Shown here one piece after another: positions 32,786 to 40,323 of a stretch of 64,000 nucleotides of DNA. The stretch is taken from assembly GCF_014203355.1 (NCBI RefSeq), contig NZ_JACHIR010000001.1:6388038-6452037 (forward strand), written 5' to 3'. The notes under the pieces were generated by a model that was not told the DNA's origin, ran no database searches, and saw only the letters and a program-made list of their open reading frames with translations. The stretch comes from Kutzneria kofuensis (GTDB lineage: Bacteria; Actinomycetota; Actinomycetes; Mycobacteriales; Pseudonocardiaceae). Position 1 is the stretch's first letter. The number at the start of each line of letters is the position of its first letter. Both the position numbers and the translations under genes were made by a program.

Positions 32786-34153
32786 GTGTGGACGCAGCGA
32801 GACCAGATCCAGGCGTACCAGTTTCTCCGGCGCCGCCTGGTGTCGGCGCTGGTCGCCGCCGACGCGAACCACCCGGTGTCGCCGAGCCGGCGGCTGGTGC
32901 TGGGCGTCGCGATCGGTGCGGGCGCGGCTCTGCTGGTCACGGCGGTGTTCGGCGTGCTGGGCGTCCTCAACCCGACCGGTGACGCCGATTGGCGGCAGGG
33001 TGGCCAGGTGATCGTCGAGCAGGAGACGGGCGCGCGGTTCGTCCTCGGCCAGGACAAGCTGCTGCATCCGGTGCTGAACTTCGCCTCGGCCCGCCTGCTG
33101 GCGGGCGGCAACGGGGACAAGACCGTGACCGTGCCGGCGGCGACGCTGGCGAGCGTCTCTCGCGGCCCGGCCTACGGCATCCCGGGTGCGCCGGACTCAC
33201 TTCCGTCGACGGATCGCTTGCTGGGCGGAGCGTTCACGAGTTGCACGAGCGCGTCCGCGGATCACCCGGCCGGCGTGGAACCGGTGTCGACGGTCATTCT
33301 CGGCCCGGTCAGCGGCGGCACGCCGGAGCCGAACGGCCAGGGCCTGCTGGTGCAAGCGCATTCCGGCGACCGCTACCTGATCACGGCCGGTCGGCGCTAC
33401 GCGCTGCCGGATGCGGCGTCGATCACGGCGCTCGGCTATGACGGCCTGCCGTTCGTGCCGGTCGCCAGCGCCTGGCTGGACACCGTGCCGGCGGGCCAGG
33501 CGCTGGGCCTGGTCAAGGTGGACGGCAGCGGCGCCGGCGGCCCGAGCGTCGGCGGCAACGCCACCCGAGTCGGCCAGGTGCTGCAGGCCGACAACGGCGG
33601 GTTCTACCTGGTACGGAAGGATTCCGTGCAGGCCATAACCCAGACCGAGGCGAAGCTCGTCGCCGGCAACCCGGCGAACACCGGCACCCGCACGATCCAG
33701 GTGTCGACGGCGGACGTGAACTCCGCGCCACGGGCCACGACGTCCACTGTGGACGAGAATGCCGGCGGTTATCCCGTCAGGGTGCCGCAGGTGGTCGCCA
33801 CGGTGCCGGCGACGATCACGTTGTGCGCCAGCGGGTCCAAGGTCACCGTGAGCAAGGCTGTGCCGCTGCCGAGCGACGCGCACCCGCTCGCCGTGGACCC
33901 GACCGATGCCCGAGGCGTGCAGAACGTCTACGTGCCACCGGGTTCCGGTGCTCTGGTGAAGGACCGCTCCAACGCCGTGTACCTGATCACCGACACCGGC
34001 AGCAAATACCCGGTCGCGGACGCGGATTCGGTCAAGGCGCTGGGCTACGGCGGCGTCGACGCGCCGACCGTCGACACCAGCCTGCTCGCGCTGTTGCCCA
34101 AGGGCCCGGCGCTGGACCGGTCCGCCGCCACGAAACCGGCGCCGGTCAACTGA
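32786..34153 (+). CDS. eccB: ESX component EccB
   Basis: The 455-residue protein starts WTQRDQIQAYQFLRRRLVSAL, the conserved EccB N terminus, then one transmembrane helix (about 42-65), and a long periplasmic part with four to five repeats of the EccB type (for example LGYDGLPFVPV and LGYGGVDAPTV) around a core containing TLCAS. EccB proteins link the ESX complex across the periplasm. GTG 32786 is picked because GGGGG lies about 6 bases upstream and family members begin at WT; GTG 32783 is adjacent. The response-regulator gene follows after 14 bp. Confidence 0.92.
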   Translation: MWTQRDQIQAYQFLRRRLVSALVAADANHPVSPSRRLVLGVAIGAGAALLVTAVFGVLGVLNPTGDADWRQGGQVIVEQETGARFVLGQDKLLHPVLNFASARLLAGGNGDKTVTVPAATLASVSRGPAYGIPGAPDSLPSTDRLLGGAFTSCTSASADHPAGVEPVSTVILGPVSGGTPEPNGQGLLVQAHSGDRYLITAGRRYALPDAASITALGYDGLPFVPVASAWLDTVPAGQALGLVKVDGSGAGGPSVGGNATRVGQVLQADNGGFYLVRKDSVQAITQTEAKLVAGNPANTGTRTIQVSTADVNSAPRATTSTVDENAGGYPVRVPQVVATVPATITLCASGSKVTVSKAVPLPSDAHPLAVDPTDARGVQNVYVPPGSGALVKDRSNAVYLITDTGSKYPVADADSVKALGYGGVDAPTVDTSLLALLPKGPALDRSAATKPAPVN

Positions 34154-34167
34154 GGGGAGCGGAACAC

Positions 34168-34827
34168 ATGGGGGCCGAAGGGGAGCCGATCGTCGTCGGC
34201 GTGATCGAGGACCACCCGCTATACCGCGCGGCGGTGGCCCGGGTGCTGGCCGACGCGCCGGACATCGAACTGGGTGTGGTCGCCGACTCGGTGGGGCGTT
34301 TCGCCGCCGGTCGGCAGCGGCCGGACAGCGTTGTGGTGCTGGACCTCAAGCTCCGGGGCGTGCAGGACGCGGCGGCGGTGCTGGAGGTCGTCGGCATGGG
34401 CCACAAGGTGCTGGTGGTGTCCGCTCACGCGGGCCAGGCGGAGGTGCTGGGAGCCATTGCGGCCGGCGCGAGAGGCTACCTGTCCAAGGATTCGGACGGC
34501 GACGAGATCCTGCGGGCCGTGAGGGAGATCGCGATCGGCAACAGCTACGTGTCGCCGACGCTGGCCTCGTTCGTGCTCAACTCGTCACGGGAGCGGCACA
34601 GCGGGCCGAAACTGGTGCTCTCCGACCGCGAGCGGCAGGTGCTGTCGCTGCTCGCGGCCGGCGAACGGGACCAGGACATCGCCGAGGCGATGAACATCAC
34701 GGTCCGAACGGTGCGGTCCTATTTGGACCGGATCCGGGACAAGACCGGCCGCCGCCGTCGGCCCGAGCTGACCAGGCTCGCGATCGAGGAAGGCATCGCG
34801 CACGAGGTGGCCAGGCGGGCCGACTGA
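34168..34827 (+). CDS. NarL/FixJ-family response regulator (orphan)
   Basis: The 219-residue protein has a receiver domain (about 8-125) with the acidic pair in VIEDHP, phospho-acceptor Asp in VVVLDLKL (about 58) and Lys in YLSKDS (about 108). A LuxR-type helix-turn-helix follows (about 150-210): LSDRERQVLSLLAAGERDQD and AEAMNITVRTVRSYLDRI. ATG 34168 has AGGGGAGCGGA upstream, 14 bp after eccB, so it is probably co-transcribed with it. No kinase is adjacent. The orphan HisKA_3 kinase at 13154 is the natural candidate partner since HisKA_3 kinases signal to NarL-type regulators. Confidence 0.92.
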   Translation: MGAEGEPIVVGVIEDHPLYRAAVARVLADAPDIELGVVADSVGRFAAGRQRPDSVVVLDLKLRGVQDAAAVLEVVGMGHKVLVVSAHAGQAEVLGAIAAGARGYLSKDSDGDEILRAVREIAIGNSYVSPTLASFVLNSSRERHSGPKLVLSDRERQVLSLLAAGERDQDIAEAMNITVRTVRSYLDRIRDKTGRRRRPELTRLAIEEGIAHEVARRAD

Positions 34828-34833
34828 GCGGGA

Positions 34834-36513
34834 TCAGGCGGTGGTGATCTCCGGTCCCTGGGCCAGCTCGGCCTCCTCCGCGTCCACCGCGGCGAGCACC
34901 TTTTCGCTGGGCAGCGCGCAGTTGACCGCCCAGTAGAAGATCGCGAGGCTGAACACGACGATCACCAGCACGTCGATGCCGTCGGGCAGGATGTTGCTGG
35001 GCGGGTCGTCCGGGCCGCTGCTGTAGCGGCCGAGGTAGCCGAGCACGACCTGGCCGACCAGCCACGGCACGACCCACTGGGCGGAGCGCAGGTTGAGGTC
35101 GGAGCGCTTGTCGGAGGGCTGGAAGGCCCTGGTGACGAAGAAGATGACCAGGCCGATGACGACCGCGATGCCGATCTTGTAGACGACGTCCCAGCCGCTC
35201 CAGTAAATGATCAGGTTGGCGCAGATGAAACCGAGCGGCGCGAGCACGGCGGGCATCGGCGCCCGGTACGGCCGGGGCCGATCCGGGTCCCGCCTGCGCA
35301 GCGCGGTCAGCGAGACCGGCGCGAAGGCGTACATCACCGCGGTGGCCGAGGTGACGATGCCGACCAGCTTCTGCCAGCTGGGGAACGGCGCGAACGACGC
35401 CTCGCCGATGACGAACGCGAGCACGATCGACCACAGCGGCACGCCGCGCACGCTCAGCTTGCCGAACACGCCCGGGATCTGCTTGTCCCGGCCCAGCGCG
35501 TAGGTCAACCGCGCCGAGGTGCCCACGTAGATCAGGCCGGTGCCGGCCGGTGACACGAAGGCGTCGATGTAGAGCACGTAGGCCAGCCAGCCGGCGCCGG
35601 CGGCGATGGCCAGCGTGGCGTACGGGCCGAAGTCTCCCTTGGCGATCGGGTCGGCCCAGCCGTGCACCAGGTTCGCCGGGTCGAGGCTGCCGATGAACGC
35701 GATCTCCAGCAGGATGTAGACGATCGCGCCGATGCCCATCGCCACGATCACCGCGCGGGACAGGTCCCGCTTCGGGTCGGCGGCCTCGGCGGCCAGCTGG
35801 ATGCACTGCTCGAAGCCCTGCAAGGCGAACACCACGCCCAGTGGCAGCGCCGCGAACACGCCGTGCAGGCCGAACGGCATGAAACCGCCGCCGGCGCTGA
35901 AGTTGGAGCCGTGGAAGCTCAGCGGCAACAGCACCAGCACCGTCAGCAGCGGCACCGCGGTCTTCCACAGCACCGTGATGGTGTTGCTCTCCGACAGCAA
36001 CTTCACGCCGACGATGTTGACCAGCGTGAACACGATCATCAGCAGCGTGGCCCAGAAGAACCCGCTGGCGGTCAGCGTGCCGTCCAGGTCACCGCCGATG
36101 TGCAGCAGGTTCAGGTTGTCCTTGACCCATGGGATGTTGTCCAGGTACGCCAGGCTGGCCTCGACCTCGATCGGCGCGATGGCCACCGCCTGCAGCCAGG
36201 CCGACCAGCCGGCGATGAAGCCGGTGATGCTGCCGAAGGCGAACAGCGGGAACCGCGCGGTGCCGCCGGCGACCGGGTAGGCCGCGCCCAGCTCCGCGTG
36301 GATGAGGGCCAACACAGCCAACATCGCCGCCGCCAGCACCCAGGAGATGAGTGAGGCGGGGCCGGCGGCCTTGGCGGCGTTGAGCGCGCCCAGCAGCCAG
36401 CCCGACCCGATGATCGAGCCGAGCGAGATGAACATCAGCCCGTAGAAGCCGACGGTTCTCTTGAAATGCCCGGATCCACCCGGTGACGAAGCGACGTTTG
36501 ACGGCGAAGCCAT
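34834..36513 (-). CDS. APC-superfamily amino-acid permease
   Basis: The 559-residue protein has 12-14 transmembrane helices. TM1 carries the APC motif SLGSIIGSGWLLG and the loop after it GPASLISW. The mid-region FALQGFEQCIQLAAE corresponds to the conserved TM6 segment. Such permeases import amino acids or polyamines with protons, or exchange them. No substrate residues can be read. ATG 36513. A stand-alone winged-helix gene lies upstream on the same strand, separated by a terminator and a set of direct and inverted repeats. Confidence 0.9.
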   Translation of the reverse strand: MASPSNVASSPGGSGHFKRTVGFYGLMFISLGSIIGSGWLLGALNAAKAAGPASLISWVLAAAMLAVLALIHAELGAAYPVAGGTARFPLFAFGSITGFIAGWSAWLQAVAIAPIEVEASLAYLDNIPWVKDNLNLLHIGGDLDGTLTASGFFWATLLMIVFTLVNIVGVKLLSESNTITVLWKTAVPLLTVLVLLPLSFHGSNFSAGGGFMPFGLHGVFAALPLGVVFALQGFEQCIQLAAEAADPKRDLSRAVIVAMGIGAIVYILLEIAFIGSLDPANLVHGWADPIAKGDFGPYATLAIAAGAGWLAYVLYIDAFVSPAGTGLIYVGTSARLTYALGRDKQIPGVFGKLSVRGVPLWSIVLAFVIGEASFAPFPSWQKLVGIVTSATAVMYAFAPVSLTALRRRDPDRPRPYRAPMPAVLAPLGFICANLIIYWSGWDVVYKIGIAVVIGLVIFFVTRAFQPSDKRSDLNLRSAQWVVPWLVGQVVLGYLGRYSSGPDDPPSNILPDGIDVLVIVVFSLAIFYWAVNCALPSEKVLAAVDAEEAELAQGPEITTA

Positions 36514-36603
36514 CGCTCACCCCTGCTCTCTGGTCCACTATGGACGTGACCTGCACCACCCGTTCAGGTGTGGCGGAGCATGGCGTAAAGCCGGGCCGAT
36601 GTG

Positions 36604-36659
36604 AACCGGTCTCCCGGTTACGATCTGGTTTTGGGTCCGGATTTGAGGAAGATTTGAGG
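36604..36659 (-). promoter_or_regulatory. Direct and inverted repeats upstream of the permease
   Basis: GATTTGAGG occurs twice (36640-36648 and 36651-36659), start to start 11 bp, the helical spacing of OmpR/PhoB-type winged-helix sites. Closer to the permease, AACCGG (36604-36609) and CCGGTT (36614-36619) form an inverted repeat with a 4-bp centre. Both lie between the winged-helix gene and the permease. That the winged-helix protein binds the direct repeat is inference. Confidence 0.5.
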
Positions 36660-36664
36660 TTCTA

Positions 36665-36680
36665 GCCCGACATATCGGGC
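36665..36680 (-). terminator. Short hairpin after the winged-helix gene
   Basis: GCCCGA (36665-36670) and TCGGGC (36675-36680) with loop CATA lie 3 bp past the stop codon of the minus-strand regulator gene. The stem is short and no T-run follows, so it is a weak terminator or a pause site. Confidence 0.4.
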
Positions 36681-36683
36681 GGT

Positions 36684-37184
36684 TCAGTCCTCGATGATCA
36701 CCCGTTCAGCCCCGTCCATGCGGTAGCCCACGCCACGGACGGTAGTGATCAGCTCGGCGGCGGGGCCGAGCTTGCGGCGCAACCGGCGAACGTGCACGTC
36801 CAGTGTCCTGGTCTCGACACCGTCGGGCAGGCCCCACAGCTCGGACAACAGAGCGGTGCGCAGCTGCACGTGTCCGGGACGGCGGGCCAGGTGCAGCAGG
36901 AGGTCGAACTCCATGCGGGTCAGCTCGACGGCGCCGTCCCGGTGGAAAACCCGCCTGGCGGCCGGCAGGATCCGCAGCTCACCGCGCTCGTACGCGCGGG
37001 GCTGCGTCGGCACGGAGACGGTGAGCGTGGTGCCCGGCACGTCCACCGCGGTGCGCACGGCGTCGACGACGCGGGCGGCCACCAGCGGGGCCTGGTCGTT
37101 GTTCGTACTGACCCGAACGACCACCGTGACCTCGGCGGCCTGGCTCGAACTGACTGTCATCGGGGCGGAGAACTGGTACGGCAT
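36684..37184 (-). CDS. Stand-alone OmpR-type winged-helix regulator
   Basis: The 166-residue protein ends in a complete OmpR/PhoB effector domain (about 70-160): ELRILPAARRVF, ELTRMEFDLLLHLARRPG, LWGLPDGVETRTLDVHVRRL and TVRGVGYRM. The N-terminal 65 residues are a short alpha-beta segment without the Asp, Lys and acidic pair of a receiver, so it is not a phosphorylated regulator. ATG 37184 follows GAGGAAAC. The adjacent 11-bp direct repeat upstream of the permease gene is a candidate target. How its activity is set is unknown. Confidence 0.88.
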   Translation of the reverse strand: MPYQFSAPMTVSSSQAAEVTVVVRVSTNNDQAPLVAARVVDAVRTAVDVPGTTLTVSVPTQPRAYERGELRILPAARRVFHRDGAVELTRMEFDLLLHLARRPGHVQLRTALLSELWGLPDGVETRTLDVHVRRLRRKLGPAAELITTVRGVGYRMDGAERVIIED

Positions 37185-37282
37185 GGTGGTTTCCTCGCAA
37201 AAGTGATGGATAGGGGCGCGGCTACTTCGGCGCGGCCGCACAGCCCTGCGCGTTCACGCGGGCGAGGTCCACGTGCAGGCGC

Positions 37283-37312
37283 CTGGTCAGATCCATGAGG
37301 TCATGGGACCAG
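37283..37312. promoter_or_regulatory. Nested palindrome in the divergent gap
   Basis: CTGGTC (37283-37288) and GACCAG (37307-37312) enclose CCATGA (37293-37298) and TCATGG (37301-37306). The element sits in the 189-bp gap between the divergent winged-helix and DUF1684 genes. It may be an operator for either. No other structure stands out in that gap. Confidence 0.35.
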
Positions 37313-37373
37313 TGCGCAGTGTCACTGTCAACGGCGCTCCAGGATGTGGACGCTGCGGGCGTTTCGCGGTGTC

Positions 37374-38132
37374 ATGTCGAACATGAGTGGATGGCAGGAG
37401 TGGCTGGCCCGGCGGGAACGTGACCTGCGCGAGCCGTACGGGTGGCTGAGCCTGGTGGGGCTGCACTGGCTGGACGCCAGGCCGACCCGGTTCGACGACG
37501 TGCCGGGGGAGTGGAGCGCCGAGTCGGGCGTGATCCGGGTGAAAGCCTCGGTGTCCGACGGACTTCGCCACGACGGCAGGCCGCTCGACGGGGTCCGCGA
37601 GGTGAAGGGCGACGCGGCGCAGTTCGTGACCTACGGCGGCATCCACGTGGAGACGCTGATCCGCGACGGCCGCGCCGGCATCCGGCTACGCGACCCGGAG
37701 GGGCCGGCGCTGCGGGCGTATGACGGTCCCTCGGTCTTCGACTACGCGCCGGAATGGGTGGTGGAAGCGGAGTTCACGCCGCGGCACCCGGCGAAGCGGC
37801 TGGTCGTGGACAGCGCGCAGCCGGGCGTCAAGGAGGTGCTGTTCGACGTCGGCGAGGTGCGGTTCACCGTCGGCGGCCGGGAACAGCGGCTGACCGCGAC
37901 CGCCGGCGGCGACACGATCAGCCTGGTGTTCCACGACCCCACCAACGACGACACCACCGCGCCGTGGCGGCAGCTCGACGCGCCGCTGCCGGTGGACGGC
38001 CACGTGACGCTGGACTTCAACCAGGCCAGGAACTTCCCGTCCGCGTTCACCGACTACGGCATCTGCCCGATGCCCCCGGCCGGCAACGAGATCACCGTAC
38101 CCGTCACCGCCGGGGAGCGTCGCGCCCGCTAG
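37374..38132 (+). CDS. DUF1684-family protein
   Basis: The product of about 252 residues begins MSNMSGWQEWLARRERDLRE and continues PYGWLSLVGLHWLD, the hallmark of DUF1684 proteins. The C terminus has FNQARNFPSAFTDYGICPMPP, matching the family's conserved Asn/Cys-Pro block, here with PPAGNEI where many members read PPxxNRL. It is mostly beta and cytosolic. ATG 37374 is chosen from alignment by eye; 37344 and 37383 are alternatives and none has a strong ribosome site. Its TAG stop overlaps, tail to tail, the stop of the rhodanese gene by 4 bp. The biochemical role is not known. Confidence 0.8.
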   Translation: MSNMSGWQEWLARRERDLREPYGWLSLVGLHWLDARPTRFDDVPGEWSAESGVIRVKASVSDGLRHDGRPLDGVREVKGDAAQFVTYGGIHVETLIRDGRAGIRLRDPEGPALRAYDGPSVFDYAPEWVVEAEFTPRHPAKRLVVDSAQPGVKEVLFDVGEVRFTVGGREQRLTATAGGDTISLVFHDPTNDDTTAPWRQLDAPLPVDGHVTLDFNQARNFPSAFTDYGICPMPPAGNEITVPVTAGERRAR

Positions 38133-38530
38133 TCGGCCAGCCGACGCACGATGGGATGTCCGGCGTCCCGCCAGGCCGCGAACCCGCCGTCGACGTCGTT
38201 GACGTTGCGCAGGCCGAGCTGGGTGCGCAGCTGGTAGGCGGCGAGGCTGGAGGTGTAGCCCTCGTTGCACAGGAGGATGACCTCCTGGTCCAGGTCGCCG
38301 GGCCGGAGTTCCTTGATGCGGTGCGGACTCGTCACGTCCATCCGCCACTCCAGCACGTGCCGGGACACCGCGACGGCGCCGGGGATCTCGCCGAACCGCC
38401 AGCGGTACTCGGTCGGCCGCAGGTCGACCAGCACCGCGCCGGCCCGCATCGCCTCGGCCGCCTCCGCCGGGCTGTAGCGCGTGATGTGCTCGCGCGCGGT
38501 CTCCAGCAGCCCGGTGATCGTGTCGGTCAT
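38129..38530 (-). CDS. Rhodanese-domain protein
   Basis: The 133-residue protein is a single rhodanese domain. The active-site loop is LLCNEGYTSS (Cys about residue 91), with VLVDLRPTEYRWRFGEIPGA before it and VNDVDGGFAAW after it. Rhodaneses move sulfane sulfur from thiosulfate or persulfides to thiophiles. ATG 38530 overlaps the stop of the cysteine dioxygenase gene by 4 bp. The coupling suggests joint cysteine and sulfur catabolism. Confidence 0.92.
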   Translation of the reverse strand: MTDTITGLLETAREHITRYSPAEAAEAMRAGAVLVDLRPTEYRWRFGEIPGAVAVSRHVLEWRMDVTSPHRIKELRPGDLDQEVILLCNEGYTSSLAAYQLRTQLGLRNVNDVDGGFAAWRDAGHPIVRRLAD

Positions 38531-39045
38531 ACCGCTGCCTCGCGCATCCGGGCCGCGGTGGCCTCCAGCGCGGTGGTGTCCGGCTCCGGCGTGTCGCACG
38601 GCACTTCACGCAGGTGGTGGATGCCGGTCGGCAGCCAGCAGTAGAAGTTCATCGACGTCAGCGGGCGTGAATAGGCGTGTATGGAGATGGCGGGCTCCAT
38701 GCCGACGTTGACCAGGTTGTGCAGGTAGGTCCGCCCGAACGCGACGGAATCGCCGGCGCGGTGCCGCCGGGTGCGCAGGCCGTCCTGCCCGGTGTCGCCG
38801 AAATCCTCGATCAGCTGGCCGCTGGCCACGGCGAAGGCGCCGACGCTGCCGCCATGGTCGTGCAGCAGCGTGTCCTGCCCGAGATCCCAGCAGATGAGCC
38901 AGACCTCGACGGAATCGTCGCGGTACAGGCGGGAGAAGTACCGCTCCGTGAGATCGAAGCGGACGTGCGGCGACCACTCGTCGCGGCGCGCGACGTAGTC
39001 GTCGACAAGGTCCCGCAGCTGTGCGGGACTGGTCTGAACTGCCAC
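38527..39045 (-). CDS. Cysteine dioxygenase (cupin)
   Basis: The 172-residue cupin matches bacterial type I cysteine dioxygenases. The first metal motif is LLHDHGGSVGAFAVASGQL (two His, about 69-71), and the third His lies in YLHNLVNVG (about 124), followed by ISIHAYSRPL. The enzyme uses ferrous iron and oxygen to turn cysteine into cysteine sulfinate. GTG 39045 has GAAAGGG eight bases upstream; ATG 39069 would add eight residues. It forms a two-gene operon with the rhodanese. Confidence 0.9.
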   Translation of the reverse strand: MAVQTSPAQLRDLVDDYVARRDEWSPHVRFDLTERYFSRLYRDDSVEVWLICWDLGQDTLLHDHGGSVGAFAVASGQLIEDFGDTGQDGLRTRRHRAGDSVAFGRTYLHNLVNVGMEPAISIHAYSRPLTSMNFYCWLPTGIHHLREVPCDTPEPDTTALEATAARMREAAV

Positions 39046-39130
39046 GAGACAAGCCCTTTCGCTTGGCATCCCGCGGTGTCGCCGCGCGCCTTTCCGGGGT
39101 TTTCCGGACCTTCGCGCCGCGCCAACGTGG

Positions 39131-39174
39131 GAGATATCTCGCCCGGGCCACACCGCCTCGGAACAGCTGTTCCG
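39131..39174. promoter_or_regulatory. Two perfect palindromes between divergent genes
   Basis: GAGATATCTC (39131-39140) and CGGAACAGCTGTTCCG (39159-39174) are perfect palindromes of 10 and 16 bp in the 211-bp gap between cysteine dioxygenase and the DUF2294 gene. The second lies 82 bp before the DUF2294 start. One or both may be operators; no regulator gene is adjacent. Confidence 0.4.
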
Positions 39175-39256
39175 CTGCGGCACGGCTCGGAAGCCACTAT
39201 GTTGTTGTGGTCTTTCAGCAGGGTAACCCGCACCCCTCGCGAGAGGAAAGCCGCCG

Positions 39257-39640
39257 GTGCGCATCACCAAGGCCCAACGCAACGCGGTCGCCGAGAAGGT
39301 CACGAGCCTGGAGCGGTCGTTCTACGGGCGAGGCCCCCGCAACGTGAAGGTCTCGGTCAGCGACGACGATCCGATCAGCCTGGTCGTGCTGTCCATCGAC
39401 AGCCTCACCGTCGCCGACGCCGTGCTCAACGAGCGCGGCTACTCCGACGCCGTGCTGCGCCATCACGAGGCGCTGCACGAGGCCACCAAACAGGAGTTCC
39501 TCGACGCCGTCGAGGAGATCGTCGGCAGCCCGGTGTCGGCGTACCTGGCGCAGGTGCACCCGACCACCGGCTACGCGGTCCGCGTGTTCGTCTTCTCCGA
39601 CCTGGGCGACTTCGACGCGGAACCGCCGTCACAGGTGTGA
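39257..39640 (+). CDS. DUF2294-family protein
   Basis: The 127-residue protein has the DUF2294 pattern: a first helix, then FYGRGPRNVKVSVSDD (family GRGP motif, about residue 24), a strand-rich core and a helix with LHEATKQEFLDAVEEIVG. Family members occur widely in bacteria and their role is unsettled. GTG 39257 has GAGAGGAAAG upstream. It converges with a histidine phosphatase across 7 bp. Confidence 0.8.
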   Translation: MRITKAQRNAVAEKVTSLERSFYGRGPRNVKVSVSDDDPISLVVLSIDSLTVADAVLNERGYSDAVLRHHEALHEATKQEFLDAVEEIVGSPVSAYLAQVHPTTGYAVRVFVFSDLGDFDAEPPSQV

Positions 39641-39647
39641 CGTGTCC

Positions 39648-40313
39648 CTAAACCGGGCGGGTGAGGTGGGAAATGTCGTTGTAGCCCCGGATGATCCACT
39701 GCTCGCCGGCCACCACGACCACCGACACCGACCCGTTGTCCGCGCCGATGAACGCGAACGGCTCGGAGCTCGCCGCCATCGCCAGCACCTGCCCGATCAC
39801 GCCGCCGTGTGCCACGACCGCCACCCGCTGGTCCGGGTGCGCGCCGGCGATCCGCCGGATGCCCGCCCCGACCCGTTCCGCCAGCTGCTCGGTCGGCTCC
39901 GCGCCGGGGATCACGTCCCAGCGCTGCTTGAGGTTCATCTCCGTGACGAGCGGGTGGCCCTCGGCGACGTGCTTGCGCAGCAGGCCGCCCTCCCACTCGC
40001 CGAGATGCACTTCCCGCAGGTCGGGCTCGACCCGCGGGGTGATGCCCAGCCGCTCGGCCAGCGGCGCCGCGGTCTGCGCGGTGCGCCGCAGCGTCGTCAC
40101 GTAGATCGCGTCGAAATGCTGGTCCTGGAACCGGTCCGCGAGTTTCAGCGCCTGCTCCCGGCCCTGCGGCGCCAGCTCCGGATCGCCGTGCCCGTCCTTG
40201 TACGGATAGGGGCGGTCGAACCGGGCCGGCGCCGACTCGCCGTGCCGGATCAGCACCAGTTCGGTGGAGCCGTGCGGCCGCTGGAACCGGAACTGCCGGT
40301 ATTCGGTGGTCAC
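39648..40313 (-). CDS. Histidine phosphatase family protein
   Basis: The 221-residue protein has the RHG motif in LVLIRHGESAP (His about 19), the conserved TLRRTAQTA, the acidic-pair Glu in LREVHLGEWEGG and the second catalytic His in VAVVAHGGVIG. All active-site residues of the phosphoglycerate mutase-like branch are present. The substrate cannot be told. GTG 40313 is chosen because it follows the upstream stop by 10 bp and precedes the first strand. Confidence 0.9.
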   Translation of the reverse strand: MTTEYRQFRFQRPHGSTELVLIRHGESAPARFDRPYPYKDGHGDPELAPQGREQALKLADRFQDQHFDAIYVTTLRRTAQTAAPLAERLGITPRVEPDLREVHLGEWEGGLLRKHVAEGHPLVTEMNLKQRWDVIPGAEPTEQLAERVGAGIRRIAGAHPDQRVAVVAHGGVIGQVLAMAASSEPFAFIGADNGSVSVVVVAGEQWIIRGYNDISHLTRPV

Positions 40314-40323
40314 CCGGCCGAGC

